NCBI RefSeq assembly: GCF_016642265.1
Contig: NZ_MRXX01000014.1
Coordinates: 1-45,960, forward strand
From: Streptococcus lactarius
Lineage (GTDB): Bacteria > Bacillota > Bacilli > Lactobacillales > Streptococcaceae
Direction: 5' to 3'
Length of the DNA stretch: 45,960 bases
Positions within the stretch are counted from its first letter, which is position 1. Each line of letters starts with the position of its first letter. Under the pieces are notes generated by a model. That model saw nothing but the letters and a program-made list of their open reading frames with translations. It did no database searches and was not told the origin of the DNA. The position numbers and the translations under genes were made by a program. Positions 7,810 through 17,546 of the stretch are shown here, piece after piece.

Positions 7810-8493
7810 ATGGCTATCATTGCATTAGAACATATCAGAAAATCCTACGCCGATGGCAGCCAGATGCACCATGTCCTCAACCAGCTTGATTTAAGCGTCG
7901 AACCCAACGAATTTGTCGCCATCTTGGGCCCTTCAGGATCAGGTAAATCCACCCTCTTGGCTATCGCTGGTTTACTCTTATCAGCGGACGAGGGGCGGAT
8001 TTCTATCGATGGCCAAGACTTAACCGGTCTCAACCAAGGTCAGTGGACGCAAAAACGTCTGGAATTGCTCGGCTTCATCTTTCAAGATCACCAGCTCCTT
8101 TCTTACATGAAAATCGGTGACCAGTTAGAACTGGTGGCCAAATTGAAAGGGGAAAAGGATAAGAAAAAACGCCAAGAGGAAGTCAAAGCCTTGTTGGCAG
8201 ATCTGGGCATCGAAGCTTGTTACTACCAATATCCTAATCAGATGTCTGGGGGGCAAAAACAACGGGCAGCCATTGCTCGGGCCTTTATCGGAAATCCGCA
8301 GGTTATTTTAGCTGATGAACCAACGGCTAGCCTAGACCCAGATCGAGGGCAAGAAATCGCCCAGTTGATCCGGAAAGAAGTCAAATCCAAAAACAAGAGC
8401 GCCATCATGGTGACCCATGACCGCTCCATCCTGACCTATGTAGATACCATTTATGAATTAAAACATGGCCAATTGATGAGAGTAGATGCATAA
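7810..8493 (+). CDS. ABC transporter ATP-binding protein, MacB/LolD type
   Basis: The 227-residue ATPase has Walker A GPSGSGKST, signature SGGQKQR, Walker B VILADEPTA and switch MVTHD. ATG 7810 (MAIIALEHI) is one base after the permease stop, and its GGAGAA site lies in the end of the permease gene. ATGs or GTGs a few codons upstream overlap the permease and are less likely. It powers the permease encoded at 6705-7808. Confidence 0.92.
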   Translation: MAIIALEHIRKSYADGSQMHHVLNQLDLSVEPNEFVAILGPSGSGKSTLLAIAGLLLSADEGRISIDGQDLTGLNQGQWTQKRLELLGFIFQDHQLLSYMKIGDQLELVAKLKGEKDKKKRQEEVKALLADLGIEACYYQYPNQMSGGQKQRAAIARAFIGNPQVILADEPTASLDPDRGQEIAQLIRKEVKSKNKSAIMVTHDRSILTYVDTIYELKHGQLMRVDA

Positions 8494-8534
8494 GCATTTG
8501 GAATGAAAAAATCCTAGAGTTGGAGAAAAACATG

Positions 8535-8576
8535 GCTGTTCGAGTGGAGATGCTTCCCGGTCGAACAGCTTTTTTA
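8535..8576 (+). terminator. terminator after the ABC pair
   Basis: GCTGTTCGA (8535-8543) pairs with TCGAACAGC (8561-8569) and is followed by six T. Confidence 0.85.
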
Positions 8577-8651
8577 GCATCTGCAGTCTTGCTATTGAAA
8601 CGTATGAATATTACTTTTGGGGGGATTTGAGTGTATCATCTGTCATTTTTC

Positions 8652-8680
8652 TTGTAAATTCGTCTATAATTTGCTATAAT
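8652..8680 (+). promoter_or_regulatory. pyr operon promoter
   Basis: TTGTAA (8652-8657), a 17-bp spacer and TATAAT (8675-8680) lie upstream of the pyrR leader. A second TATAAT at 8665-8670 has no matching -35. Confidence 0.75.
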
Positions 8681-8703
8681 CTGCTTAATCGAATTTATCC
8701 TTT

Positions 8704-8802
8704 AATACTGTCCAGAGAGGCAGGCAAGGTGTTATGGAAATGAAGTGCCTGGGAAGACCGGCCTATATTTTGTGTATCTCCTTGTTTTGGGGGATTTTTT
8801 TG
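8704..8802 (+). promoter_or_regulatory. PyrR-binding leader with attenuator
   Basis: TGTCCAGAGAGGCA (8709-8722) matches the PyrR RNA-binding loop consensus (CCNGNGAGG). Downstream, ATCTCC and GGGGAT around 8777-8795 form a hairpin followed by seven T, a Rho-independent attenuator 20 bases before the pyrR start. In this family PyrR with UMP stabilises the binding loop, which favours the terminator and shuts off the operon. Confidence 0.85.
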
Positions 8803-8822
8803 TATATAGAAAGGTGCTTTTT

Positions 8823-9344
8823 ATGAAAAAGAAAGAAATCGTCGACGACGTAACCATGAAGCGCGCCATCACACGAATCACCTATGAGATAATCGAGCGG
8901 AACAAAAACCTCGATCAGATTGTCCTAGCGGGTATAAAGACACGCGGGGTTTACATTGCTAGACGCATCCAAGAACGCTTGAAGCAGTTGGAAAATCTAG
9001 ATGTTCCCTTGATTGAATTGGATACCAAGGCTTTCCGCGACGATATTAAGTCGGAGTTGGATACATCGGTGGTCCCTGTAAGTGTGGATCGTGCAGAGGT
9101 GATCTTGGTGGATGATGTGTTGTATACTGGCCGCACGATTCGGGCAGCGATTGATAATATTGTCAGTCGAGGGCGTCCAGCCCGTGTGAGTCTGGCTGTA
9201 TTGGTTGACAGAGGGCATCGCGAGTTGCCTATCCGTGCAGATTATGTTGGAAAGAACATTCCAACAAGTGAGTCAGAAGAAATTGAAGTGTTGGTGTCTG
9301 AAATTGATGGTGTAGATAGCATCAATATCATTGCGCCAAATTGA
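8823..9344 (+). CDS. pyrR: PyrR bifunctional pyr operon attenuator / uracil phosphoribosyltransferase
   Basis: The 173-residue protein binds pyr leader RNA in a UMP-dependent way and has uracil phosphoribosyltransferase activity. The PRPP loop [19 protein letters not shown] is intact. Start MKKKEIVDD at 8823 gives the usual family length; an in-frame GTG at 8745 would run through the attenuator and is rejected. AAAGGTG is the RBS. First gene of pyrR-pyrP-carA-carB. Confidence 0.96.
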   Translation: MKKKEIVDDVTMKRAITRITYEIIERNKNLDQIVLAGIKTRGVYIARRIQERLKQLENLDVPLIELDTKAFRDDIKSELDTSVVPVSVDRAEVILVDDVLYTGRTIRAAIDNIVSRGRPARVSLAVLVDRGHRELPIRADYVGKNIPTSESEEIEVLVSEIDGVDSINIIAPN

Positions 9345-9350
9345 AAAAGT

Positions 9351-9458
9351 GAAAAGTGCCCGAAGTTTTGTGCAAAAAAGATAAAGACTCTTAGGAGCAA
9401 CTGCTCCGTCATCGTATTTCCTATTTTTGCTTTAGGCTTTATACGGGCTTTGTATCTT
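9351..9458 (+). repeat. 105-bp hairpin repeat, copy 1
   Basis: This member of a family found five times here folds as nested stems: GCCCG with CGGGC outside, an A-run with a T-run, and GGAGC with GCTCC at the tip. It ends with the family tail TTTGTATCTT. Stem sequences differ from the other copies while pairing is kept. Confidence 0.75.
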
Positions 9459-9465
9459 GTTAATT

Positions 9466-9573
9466 GAACACGGGCTAAGAGCTGTGTAAAATAGATAAAT
9501 CTTCCTAGAAGCTAAAGCTTCATCGTCAGATTTCCTAATTTTACTTTGCTCTTTATACGCCCTTTGTATCTTA
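9466..9573 (+). repeat. 105-bp hairpin repeat, copy 2
   Basis: It begins GAACACGGGCTAAGAGC and ends CCCTTTGTATCTTA. Nested pairs are GGGC/GCCC, TAAAAT/ATTTTA, AAATCT/AGATTT and GAAGCT/AGCTTC, separated by conserved unpaired TCCTA and ATCGTC. It directly follows copy 1 in the pyrR-pyrP gap and ends before the pyrP RBS. Confidence 0.8.
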
Positions 9574-9594
9574 TTATTTAGGGAGTTTTCTATC

Positions 9595-10869
9595 ATGAAT
9601 AACGTTAAATATGATGTTTCTGATATGCCAAAACCAGGTTTACTGGTTGGTTTATCTTTCCAGCATTTGTTTGCCATGTTTGGTGCGACGGTGCTGGTGC
9701 CGATTTTGGTTGGGATTGATCCTGCCATTGCTTTGTTCTCATCTGGTTTGGGGACTTTGGCTCACTTGACAGTGACCAAGTATAAGATTCCTGCCTACAT
9801 GGGATCTAGTTTTGCTTATATTGCAGCGATGCAAATGCTGATGAAGTCAGATGGAATCGCAGCAGTTGCGCAAGGTGCCATGGCGGGTGGTTTGGTCTAC
9901 TTGTTTGTGGCTCTGATTGTTAAGTATGCGGGGAAAGACTGGATTAATAAGGTCCTTCCACCAATCGTGGTTGGTCCCATTATCATGGTAATTGGTTTGA
10001 ATCTTGCGGCCAATGCAGTCACTGATGCGACAACCTTAAATAAAAGCTATAGTGGCTATGCTCTATTGATTTCGATGGTGACCCTCTTTGCGGTTATCCT
10101 ATTTAACATGTATGGCAAGAAGATTGTCGGTGTCGTCCCAATTTTACTTGGATTAATTGTGGGCTATATTTTCTCAGTGGCTCTTGGTTTGGTGACAGGA
10201 CATAGTTTTGTCAATTTCTCAGAGGTCAGTGCAGCGCATTGGATTCAAGTTCCAAACTTTGACATTCCATTTGTGGATTATAGCTTTAAGCTCTATCCAA
10301 GTGCGATTTTGACCATGGCTCCGATTGCCTTTGTGACCATGACGGAACATTTTGGCCACCTCATGGTTTTAAATAGTTTGACGGAGCGTGATTACTTCAA
10401 GGACCCAGGGCTTGACCATACGCTTACTGGTGATGGTTTGGCACAGATTATTGCCGGATTCTTTGGAGCTCCTCCAGTAACCTCTTATGGGGAAAACATT
10501 GGGGTTATGGCCCTTAGTAAGGTCTACTCAGTTTACGTTATTTCAGGCGCAGCAGTGATTGCGGTTGTCATGAGCTTTATTGGGAAGCTATCAGCACTCT
10601 TGCATTCTATTCCAACTCCTGTATTGGGAGGGTTGTCTATTGCCCTCTTTGGGGTTATCGCTGCTAGCGGTTTGAAAATTTTAGTTGAACATCAGATTGA
10701 TTTTGATAATAAAAAGAATCTCTTGATTGCAAGTGTTATCTTGGTATCAGGGATCGGTGGTTTGATGATTGACCTTGCTGGCCTTCAAATCACGGGTGTG
10801 GCAACATCAACGATTCTAGGAATCGTGTTGTACCAAATCCTTCCTGAACCTCATGTAGAAGAAAAGTAA
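9595..10869 (+). CDS. pyrP: uracil permease, NCS2 family
   Basis: The 424-residue polytopic protein of the NCS2 (UraA-type) nucleobase:proton symporters imports uracil. The start region GLLVGLSFQHLFAMFGATVL, the PPIVVGPIIMVIGLNL segment and the TEHFGHLMVL motif with its conserved Glu are typical. About 12-14 membrane segments are expected. RBS AGGGAG. It shares the pyr operon with pyrR and carAB, so uptake and synthesis are controlled together. In relatives pyrB often lies next to this position; here it is absent. Confidence 0.95.
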   Translation: MNNVKYDVSDMPKPGLLVGLSFQHLFAMFGATVLVPILVGIDPAIALFSSGLGTLAHLTVTKYKIPAYMGSSFAYIAAMQMLMKSDGIAAVAQGAMAGGLVYLFVALIVKYAGKDWINKVLPPIVVGPIIMVIGLNLAANAVTDATTLNKSYSGYALLISMVTLFAVILFNMYGKKIVGVVPILLGLIVGYIFSVALGLVTGHSFVNFSEVSAAHWIQVPNFDIPFVDYSFKLYPSAILTMAPIAFVTMTEHFGHLMVLNSLTERDYFKDPGLDHTLTGDGLAQIIAGFFGAPPVTSYGENIGVMALSKVYSVYVISGAAVIAVVMSFIGKLSALLHSIPTPVLGGLSIALFGVIAASGLKILVEHQIDFDNKKNLLIASVILVSGIGGLMIDLAGLQITGVATSTILGIVLYQILPEPHVEEK

Positions 10870-10891
10870 TTCCTCAAAAAGGAGGGAACCT

Positions 10892-10931
10892 CTGGTTAGA
10901 GAAATAATAAAGTGTTTCTACGGAAACTAGA
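10892..10931 (+). promoter_or_regulatory. hairpin in the pyrP-carA leader
   Basis: CTCTGGTT and AACTAGAG pair (one G-U) around an inner AGAAA/TTTCT hairpin. The internal wording GTTAGAGAAAT recurs in the carA-carB gap (12229-12239), suggesting a shared leader module. Confidence 0.45.
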
Positions 10932-10970
10932 GCAATCAGTTGAGATCGTAATTTGTAAACAGCGTTAACG

Positions 10971-10986
10971 GATTCCAGAGAGAATC
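10971..10986 (+). promoter_or_regulatory. PyrR-type binding loop in front of carA
   Basis: GATTC-CAGAGA-GAATC forms a 5-bp stem with a CNGNGA hexaloop, the PyrR recognition form. The carA ribosome binding site AAGGAAG begins about seven bases downstream and no terminator follows. Control of translation or RNA access, not attenuation, is the likely mode; this is inferred. Confidence 0.65.
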
Positions 10987-11005
10987 AGACGAAAGGAAGA
11001 ATAAA

Positions 11006-12088
11006 ATGGCAAAACGTTTACTGATTTTAGAAGACGGCACAATTTTTGAAGGTCAGGCCTTTGGTGCGGACCTAGAGGTGACAGGTGAAATCGTCTTTAA
11101 TACGGGGATGACAGGTTATCAAGAATCGATCACCGACCAGTCTTATAACGGACAGATTTTGACTTTCACCTATCCCTTAGTAGGGAATTATGGAGTGAAT
11201 CGTGATGATTACGAATCCATCACTCCAACGACCAAGGGTGTGGTGGTGTCAGAAGCTAGCCGTCGTGCTAGTAACTGGCGAAACCAAATGACTTTGAACG
11301 AGTTTTTAAAGGCGAAGGATATTCCTGGAATTTCAGGAATTGATACCCGTGCTCTGACAAAGATTATCCGTCAACACGGAACGATGAAGGCAACGATTGC
11401 AAGTCCAAGTCATTCAGTAAAAGACTTGCAAGATCAGTTGCAGGCAGCTATGTTACCAACCAATAACATTGAGCAAGTCTCTACGAAAACAGCCTATCCA
11501 GCACCAGGTGTTGGGAAAAATATTGTGTTGGTAGACTTCGGCCTCAAACACTCGATCTTACGTGAATTTTCAAAACGTGACTGCAATGTGACCGTTGTGC
11601 CTCATGATATCACGGCTGAAGAAATTCTCCATCTGGATCCAGATGGTGTGATGTTGTCAAATGGTCCTGGGAACCCTGAAGATGTGCCGTATGCACTGGA
11701 TATGATTCGGGGCATTCAAGGAAAAATTCCAATTTTTGGGATTTGCATGGGGCACCAGTTGTTTAGTTTGGCAAATGGCGCAACAGCTTATAAGATGAAG
11801 TTTGGGCACCGTGGCTTTAACCATGCGGTTCGTGAAATTGCGACGGGGCGTGTTGATTTTACCAGCCAAAACCATGGCTATGCGATTGATCGCGAAAGCC
11901 TTCCAGATTGCTTGATGATCACGCATGAAGAAATCAATGACCGATCTGTTGAAGGAGTTCGTCACCGTGACTTTCCTGCCTTCTCCGTGCAATTCCACCC
12001 AGATGCAGCACCTGGTCCACATGATGCGAGCTACCTCTTTGATGAATTCTTGGAATTAATTGATGCCTTCCAAGCAGAAAAAGAATAA
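11006..12088 (+). CDS. carA: carbamoyl-phosphate synthase small subunit
   Basis: The 360-residue glutamine amidotransferase subunit hydrolyses glutamine and passes ammonia to CarB. The N-terminal CPSase domain (1-150) begins [18 protein letters not shown]. The class I amidotransferase domain has the nucleophile in GICMGHQ and the catalytic pair in [10 protein letters not shown], preceded by [10 protein letters not shown]. Length is normal. RBS AAGGAAG. It precedes carB, but a gap of 357 bases separates the two, unusually long for subunits of one complex. Confidence 0.97.
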   Translation: MAKRLLILEDGTIFEGQAFGADLEVTGEIVFNTGMTGYQESITDQSYNGQILTFTYPLVGNYGVNRDDYESITPTTKGVVVSEASRRASNWRNQMTLNEFLKAKDIPGISGIDTRALTKIIRQHGTMKATIASPSHSVKDLQDQLQAAMLPTNNIEQVSTKTAYPAPGVGKNIVLVDFGLKHSILREFSKRDCNVTVVPHDITAEEILHLDPDGVMLSNGPGNPEDVPYALDMIRGIQGKIPIFGICMGHQLFSLANGATAYKMKFGHRGFNHAVREIATGRVDFTSQNHGYAIDRESLPDCLMITHEEINDRSVEGVRHRDFPAFSVQFHPDAAPGPHDASYLFDEFLELIDAFQAEKE

Positions 12089-12097
12089 TCTGAAGAG

Positions 12098-12174
12098 GAA
12101 CATCTCTTGAATGGAAAACGGAAGGAAAACTTCGTATGTTGAGCTACCGTTTTCTGGTCGTCCTTTGTGTCTTA
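12098..12174 (+). repeat. 105-bp hairpin repeat, degenerate copy 3
   Basis: The 24-base tail at 12151-12174 matches the tail at 12419-12442 with one difference. GAAAACGG (12114-12121) pairs with CCGTTTTC. The interior is shorter than in other copies. Confidence 0.55.
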
Positions 12175-12180
12175 TTTAAT

Positions 12181-12211
12181 GTCGCCCTGTGAGGCGACGA
12201 ATAGAAAGGAG
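12181..12211 (+). promoter_or_regulatory. PyrR-type binding loop and stranded Shine-Dalgarno in the carA-carB gap
   Basis: GTCGCC-CTGTGA-GGCGAC (12181-12198) is a perfect 6-bp stem with a CNGNGA hexaloop. AAAGGAG (12205-12211) follows at the same spacing as the loop and RBS in front of carA. No full-length gene starts behind it: carB begins 235 bases later. Confidence 0.65.
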
Positions 12212-12221
12212 AATTAAGGAC

Positions 12222-12272
12222 TTGTATTCAGTTAGAGAAATGAAGTGTAGTGCCTTGTTTCTTATAGAGTGA
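12222..12272 (+). CDS. possible upstream ORF in the carB leader
   Basis: A TTG 10 bases after AAAGGAG opens 16 codons that end at TGA 12270-12272. The stop overlaps ATG 12272 as TGATG, a coupling arrangement. That ATG is in the carB frame, which stays open through the following repeat. The reading frame may be accidental; the RBS and the overlap are what make it worth listing. Confidence 0.3.
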   Translation: MYSVREMKCSALFLIE

Positions 12273-12338
12273 TGACGCTCTTTACTGGAAGGAGTTTTTC
12301 AGTCAAAGATCTTGTGCCAATAATGTCATCTGAAACTG

Positions 12339-12442
12339 AACACGGACGGAAAGCTCGGAATTTAGAACAATCGTTTTGGATGCTTGCATCCTGTAACGAT
12401 TGCCTAAAATTCTATCGCTTTCTGGTCGTCCTTTGTATCTTA
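12339..12442 (+). repeat. 105-bp hairpin repeat, copy 4, abutting carB
   Basis: It begins GAACACGGAC and ends CCTTTGTATCTTA three bases before the carB ATG. Nested pairs are GGAC/GTCC, GAATTTAG/CTAAAATTC, CAATCGTT/AACGATTG and GGATGC/GCATCC. It leaves carB without a nearby Shine-Dalgarno. Confidence 0.8.
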
Positions 12443-12445
12443 AAT

Positions 12446-15400
12446 ATGCCTAAACGTTCTGATATTAAAAAAATTATGGTGATTGGGTCTGGTCCGATTA
12501 TTATTGGTCAGGCTGCTGAGTTTGATTATGCGGGTACGCAAGCCTGCTTGGCCTTGAAAGAGGAGGGCTACAGTGTGGTTCTTGTCAACTCCAACCCTGC
12601 GACCATCATGACTGATAAGGAAATCGCAGACAAGGTTTACATTGAACCAATTACGCTTGAGTTTGTGACGCGTATTCTTCGTAAGGAACGCCCAGATGCT
12701 CTCTTGCCAACCTTGGGTGGTCAAACGGGTCTCAACATGGCCATGGAACTGTCTAAAGCAGGGATTCTTGAACAGCTTGGCGTTGAATTGTTGGGGACAA
12801 AATTGTCTGCCATTGACCAAGCCGAAGACCGTGACCTCTTTAAGCAATTGATGGAAGACTTGCATCAGCCGATTCCAGAATCTGAAATCGTGAATACGGT
12901 GGACGAAGCAGTGGCTTTTGCTTCAAAAATCGGGTATCCAGTCATTGTCCGTCCTGCCTTCACTCTTGGTGGTACTGGTGGTGGTATGTGTGCCAATGAA
13001 GAAGAACTTCGTGAGATCGCTGAAAATGGTTTGAAATTATCACCCGTAACCCAATGTTTGATTGAACGCTCGATCGCTGGTTTCAAAGAGATCGAATACG
13101 AAGTGATGCGTGATGCGGCTGACAACGCTCTTGTCGTTTGTAACATGGAAAACTTCGACCCAGTTGGGATCCACACAGGGGACTCGATCGTCTTTGCCCC
13201 AACGCAAACCTTGTCAGATATTGAAAACCAAATGTTGCGTGATGCCAGCTTGAAGATTATCCGTGCCCTTAAGATTGAGGGTGGTTGTAACGTACAGTTG
13301 GCGCTGGACCCTAATAGCTTTAACTACTATGTAATTGAAGTCAATCCGCGTGTGTCTCGTTCATCAGCCTTGGCCTCAAAAGCAACAGGTTACCCAATTG
13401 CCAAATTGGCTGCTAAAATCGCTGTCGGTTTGACACTGGACGAGATGATTAACCCCGTCACTGGTACAACCTATGCCATGTTCGAACCAGCTCTTGACTA
13501 CGTGGTTGCTAAGATTCCGCGTTTCCCATTTGATAAGTTTGAACATGGGGAACGTCGTCTTGGTACTCAGATGAAAGCGACTGGTGAAGTGATGGCCATT
13601 GGTCGGAACATTGAAGAGTCTCTTCTGAAAGCTTGTCGTTCGCTTGAAATCGGTGTTCACCACAATGAAATGCCTGAGCTAGCTGAAGTGACAGATGATG
13701 CTTTGGTGGAAAAAATTGTCAAAGCGCAAGACGACCGTCTCTTCTACCTTTCGGAAGCTATCCGTCGTGGCTATACAATCGAAGAATTGGCAGAGTTGAC
13801 CAAGATTGATCTCTTCTTCCTTGACAAGTTGCTCCATATCTTTGAATTGGAACAAGAATTGGCTACTCACGTAGGAGACGTCGCTGTTTTGAAAGAAGCC
13901 AAACGCAATGGTTTCTCTGACCGTAAGATTGCGGAACTTTGGACCCAAACAGCCGACCAAGTCCGTGCCACTCGGTTGAAAAATCATATCCTTCCTGTTT
14001 ACAAGATGGTCGATACTTGTGCAGCCGAGTTTGAATCTTCCACACCCTATTTCTACTCAACCTATGAGTGGGAAAATGAATCCATCAAGTCTGATAAAGA
14101 ATCGGTTATCGTTCTTGGTTCAGGTCCGATCCGTATCGGACAAGGGGTTGAGTTTGACTATGCGACCGTTCACTCTGTCAAAGCGATCCAAGCTGCAGGT
14201 TACGAAGCGATCATCATGAACTCAAACCCTGAAACGGTTTCAACGGACTTCTCCGTTTCAGATAAACTCTACTTTGAACCATTGACCTTTGAAGACGTAA
14301 TGAACGTCATCGAATTGGAACAACCTAAGGGTGTCGTGGTGCAGTTTGGTGGTCAAACTGCCATCAACTTGGCGGAGCCATTGTCTAAAGCAGGGGTGAA
14401 AATCTTGGGTACTCAGGTTGCTGATTTGGACCGTGCCGAAGACCGTGACCTCTTTGAACAAGCCCTGAAAGATCTCAACATCCCACAACCACCAGGTCAA
14501 ACGGCGACAAATGAAGAAGAAGCGGTTGAAGCAGCTCGTAAGATTGGCTTCCCAGTCCTTGTTCGTCCGTCATACGTTTTAGGTGGACGGGCCATGGAAA
14601 TTGTGGAAAATGAAGACGACCTTCGCTCTTACATGCGTACAGCCGTTAAGGCAAGTCCTGATCACCCAGTCCTTGTAGATAGTTATATCATTGGACGTGA
14701 GTGCGAAGTAGATGCCATTTCTGATGGTAAGGATGTCTTGATTCCTGGTATCATGGAACACATCGAACGTGCAGGGGTTCACTCAGGGGACTCAATGGCG
14801 GTTTACCCACCACAAACCCTTTCTAAGAAAATTCAAGAAACGATCGCTGATTATACCAAACGCTTGGCCATCGGTCTGAACTGTATTGGTATGATGAATA
14901 TTCAGTTCGTGATCAAGGGCGAAACGGTTTATGTGATTGAGGTGAACCCACGTGCCAGCCGTACCGTGCCATTCTTGTCTAAGGTAACGGATATTCCTAT
15001 GGCTCAGGTGGCTACAAACTTGATTCTTGGAAAATCGTTGGCAGAGCAAGGTTACAAAGATGGCCTTTATCCCGAAAGCAAACACGTGCATGTCAAGGCG
15101 CCAGTCTTCTCCTTCACAAAATTGGCCAAGGTCGATAGCCTCCTTGGACCTGAAATGAAATCAACTGGTGAAGTAATGGGGACAGATGCTACGCTTGAAA
15201 AAGCCCTCTACAAAGCCTTTGAAGCTTCTTACCTTCATTTGCCAACCTTTGGAAATGTTATCTTTACCATTGATGATGACACCAAGGATGAAGCGCTTGG
15301 TTTGGCTCGGCGCTTTGAGGCCATCGGTTATGGCATTTATGCGACGGAAGGAACAGCCAAGTTCTTGAATGAACATGGTGTTCAGGCAACACTTGTGCAC

Positions 15401-15625
15401 AAGTTGGGTGAAAATGACGACAACGACATTCCAGCCCTCGTTCGTACAGGCAAGGCGCAAGCCATTATCAATACCGTCGGGAACAAACGGACCCACGACG
15501 AAGATGGCGCAACTATCCGTAGTTCAGCGATTGAAGCAGGGATTCCACTCTTCACAGCGCTTGATACAGCCGATGCCATGGTGCGTGTGCTTGAAAGCCG
15601 TAGCTTTACAACAGAAGCGATCTAA
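12446..15625 (+). CDS. carB: carbamoyl-phosphate synthase large subunit
   Basis: The 1059-residue protein makes carbamoyl phosphate from bicarbonate, ammonia and 2 ATP for pyrimidine and arginine synthesis. The two homologous halves are visible: [20 protein letters not shown] near residue 13 and [20 protein letters not shown] near residue 558, each with an ATP-grasp domain, plus a C-terminal MGS-like allosteric domain. Start [11 protein letters not shown] at 12446 is the family start, but it lacks a ribosome binding site because a repeat ends three bases upstream. The same frame is open back to ATG 12272, which would add 58 non-homologous residues. Confidence 0.96.
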   Translation: MPKRSDIKKIMVIGSGPIIIGQAAEFDYAGTQACLALKEEGYSVVLVNSNPATIMTDKEIADKVYIEPITLEFVTRILRKERPDALLPTLGGQTGLNMAMELSKAGILEQLGVELLGTKLSAIDQAEDRDLFKQLMEDLHQPIPESEIVNTVDEAVAFASKIGYPVIVRPAFTLGGTGGGMCANEEELREIAENGLKLSPVTQCLIERSIAGFKEIEYEVMRDAADNALVVCNMENFDPVGIHTGDSIVFAPTQTLSDIENQMLRDASLKIIRALKIEGGCNVQLALDPNSFNYYVIEVNPRVSRSSALASKATGYPIAKLAAKIAVGLTLDEMINPVTGTTYAMFEPALDYVVAKIPRFPFDKFEHGERRLGTQMKATGEVMAIGRNIEESLLKACRSLEIGVHHNEMPELAEVTDDALVEKIVKAQDDRLFYLSEAIRRGYTIEELAELTKIDLFFLDKLLHIFELEQELATHVGDVAVLKEAKRNGFSDRKIAELWTQTADQVRATRLKNHILPVYKMVDTCAAEFESSTPYFYSTYEWENESIKSDKESVIVLGSGPIRIGQGVEFDYATVHSVKAIQAAGYEAIIMNSNPETVSTDFSVSDKLYFEPLTFEDVMNVIELEQPKGVVVQFGGQTAINLAEPLSKAGVKILGTQVADLDRAEDRDLFEQALKDLNIPQPPGQTATNEEEAVEAARKIGFPVLVRPSYVLGGRAMEIVENEDDLRSYMRTAVKASPDHPVLVDSYIIGRECEVDAISDGKDVLIPGIMEHIERAGVHSGDSMAVYPPQTLSKKIQETIADYTKRLAIGLNCIGMMNIQFVIKGETVYVIEVNPRASRTVPFLSKVTDIPMAQVATNLILGKSLAEQGYKDGLYPESKHVHVKAPVFSFTKLAKVDSLLGPEMKSTGEVMGTDATLEKALYKAFEASYLHLPTFGNVIFTIDDDTKDEALGLARRFEAIGYGIYATEGTAKFLNEHGVQATLVHKLGENDDNDIPALVRTGKAQAIINTVGNKRTHDEDGATIRSSAIEAGIPLFTALDTADAMVRVLESRSFTTEAI

Positions 15626-15640
15626 ATAGTTGAAACAAAT

Positions 15641-15690
15641 AAAAAACGAGGAAAGAACTCGCAAGTAGCGTCGAGCTTCCTCGTTTTTTT
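15641..15690 (+). terminator. bidirectional terminator carB / metal-sulfur factor gene
   Basis: ACGAGGAA and TTCCTCGT flank a long loop, with an A-run before and a T-run after. It can serve both converging genes. Confidence 0.85.
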
Positions 15691-15712
15691 GATGCAGGCA
15701 AAGACAGAGTTC

Positions 15713-16054
15713 TTATCGTGGTGGGAGTCCGAGTGCGATGCGGCCATATCGGCTGATGCGCGTGATTTTCCAGGCGGGCGACCAGGTCACTTCGACTTTG
15801 ACTTCTTCGATTCCATCGATTTCCTTGAGGCGCGAAACAATTTCGATCGGAAGGCTCTCGGCACAACTACAAGCCGTATCGGTAAAGGTCATGACCACCT
15901 TGCAAGTGCCGGCTTCATCTAGATGGATCTCGTAGATCAGTCCTAGGTTATAGACATCTAATTCAACATCTGTATCAAACACCAGCTCCAATTTTTCAAT
16001 GAGTGACTTCTCCAGTGCCAGGGCGCGGTCATTGATTTTGATATCCTCTCTCAT
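15713..16054 (-). CDS. MIP18/DUF59 family metal-sulfur cluster assembly factor
   Basis: The 113-residue protein has the MIP18 (DUF59, PaaD/SufT-like) fold. Typical motifs are DPELDVYNLGLIYEI-like wording (VELDVYNLGLIYEI) and FTDTACSCAE, where cysteines sit at the usual loop, then EVTWSPAW. Family members help Fe-S protein maturation. It converges on carB, with RBS AAAGGAA before ATG 16054. Promoter not clear. Confidence 0.88.
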   Translation of the reverse strand: MREDIKINDRALALEKSLIEKLELVFDTDVELDVYNLGLIYEIHLDEAGTCKVVMTFTDTACSCAESLPIEIVSRLKEIDGIEEVKVEVTWSPAWKITRISRYGRIALGLPPR

Positions 16055-16183
16055 GGTAAGTTCCTTTCAATATTACTGGTTTCCATTTTCTCATAATTCA
16101 GGCCATAAGGCAAGAAGAGCAAGAGAATTTATAGGCAGAGACGATAGCTAAGACAGTCCAGCCTCCATTTCTCTTTCGATTTA

Positions 16184-16192
16184 TGGTAAAAT
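16184..16192 (+). promoter_or_regulatory. hisS promoter, extended -10
   Basis: TGGTAAAAT (16184-16192) is an extended -10; the -35 is weak. The leader is too short for a T-box riboswitch. Confidence 0.5.
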
Positions 16193-16222
16193 AGAGGGAA
16201 AAGTAAGACAAAGGAAGAAGAC

Positions 16223-17506
16223 ATGAAATTACAAAAACCAAAGGGAACCCAGGATATTCTTCCTGGAGAATCAGTCAAATGGCAATATGTAGAAGGCTTT
16301 GCCCGCAAGGTCTTTGCCCGCTACAATTATGAAGAAATCCGCACGCCCATCTTCGAACATTATGAAGTCATCAGCCGTTCAGTAGGGGGTACAACGGATA
16401 TCGTGACCAAAGAAATGTATGACTTCTATGACAAGGGAGATCGACATATCACGCTTCGTCCAGAAGGAACGGCCCCTGTTGTCCGCTCGTATGTAGAAAA
16501 TAAACTCTTTGCGCCTGAAGTGCAAAAACCAAGTAAATTTTATTACATGGGCCCAATGTTCCGCTACGAACGTCCTCAAGCAGGCCGCCTGCGTCAATTC
16601 CACCAAATTGGAGTAGAATGCTTTGGATCGAGCAATCCAGCAACGGATGTCGAAACCATTGCTATGGCAGCGCAATTCCTGAAAGAATTAGGGATTGACA
16701 ATGTGACCTTGCACTTGAACACCTTGGGAAGCCCAGCCAGTCGCAAAGCCTATCGTCAAGCCTTGATTGACTACCTCTTGCCAATGAAGGATCAATTGTC
16801 TAAGGACAGCCAACGTCGCTTAGAAGAAAATCCGCTTCGTGTCTTGGATTCAAAAGAAAAAGAAGACAAGGTGGCGGTTGAGCAAGCTCCTTCCATCCTA
16901 GACTATCTAGACGAAGAAAGCCAAGCGCATTTTGCTGCAGTTCGTCGGATGTTGGAGGACTTGGGGGTAGCCTACGTCATCGATACCAACATGGTGCGTG
17001 GTTTGGATTACTACAACCACACGATTTTTGAGTTCATTACAGAGATTGAAGGCAATGAATTGACAGTCTGTGCGGGTGGTCGCTATGATGGCTTGGTAGA
17101 GTACTTCGGTGGCCCTGCGACAGCTGGTTTTGGATTTGGAATCGGTGTGGAACGGATTCTTCTCGTTCTTGAAAAGAAAGGTGTAGCCTTACCAATCGAG
17201 ACTGGCTTAGACGCCTATATCGCCGTCCTAGGAGATGAGGCCAATGAAGCAGCGCTTAGTTTGGTACAAGCTCTCCGCCTTCAAGGTTTCAAGGCCGAAC
17301 GCGACTATCTTGGACGTAAGCTCAAGGCCCAATTTAAGTCTGCAGATGTCTTTGCGGCCAAAGCTTTGATTACTCTAGGAAGTAGCGAGGTTGAAAGTGG
17401 TCAAGTCACCGTGAAAAACAACCAAACTCGTCAAGAAGTGACCGTAGCCCTTGACAGTTTGAAGAAAGATTTCCAAGCTGTTTTAGCAGAGTTGGGTTTG
17501 GCCTAA
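16223..17506 (+). CDS. hisS: histidyl-tRNA synthetase
   Basis: The 427-residue class II synthetase charges tRNA-His. Motif 2 region [20 protein letters not shown] and upstream [12 protein letters not shown], the histidine-binding [12 protein letters not shown] and [13 protein letters not shown] are intact; the C-terminal anticodon-binding domain covers about residues 330-427. The ATG follows AAAGGAAGAAG. Single gene; aspS, often its partner in Firmicutes, is not adjacent. Confidence 0.97.
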   Translation: MKLQKPKGTQDILPGESVKWQYVEGFARKVFARYNYEEIRTPIFEHYEVISRSVGGTTDIVTKEMYDFYDKGDRHITLRPEGTAPVVRSYVENKLFAPEVQKPSKFYYMGPMFRYERPQAGRLRQFHQIGVECFGSSNPATDVETIAMAAQFLKELGIDNVTLHLNTLGSPASRKAYRQALIDYLLPMKDQLSKDSQRRLEENPLRVLDSKEKEDKVAVEQAPSILDYLDEESQAHFAAVRRMLEDLGVAYVIDTNMVRGLDYYNHTIFEFITEIEGNELTVCAGGRYDGLVEYFGGPATAGFGFGIGVERILLVLEKKGVALPIETGLDAYIAVLGDEANEAALSLVQALRLQGFKAERDYLGRKLKAQFKSADVFAAKALITLGSSEVESGQVTVKNNQTRQEVTVALDSLKKDFQAVLAELGLA

Positions 17507-17546
17507 TCCAGTCTTTCAGACGCTTGTAAAATAGATTCGTATGGGA

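Noticed and set aside
8745..8822. Upstream GTG start for pyrR
   Set aside because: The extension would be translated through the attenuator hairpin and T-run and has no family support; the RBS favours 8823.
16055..16222. T-box riboswitch upstream of hisS
   Set aside because: The gap is too short and lacks the T-box sequence; the same holds for thrC, where the gap is a repeat.
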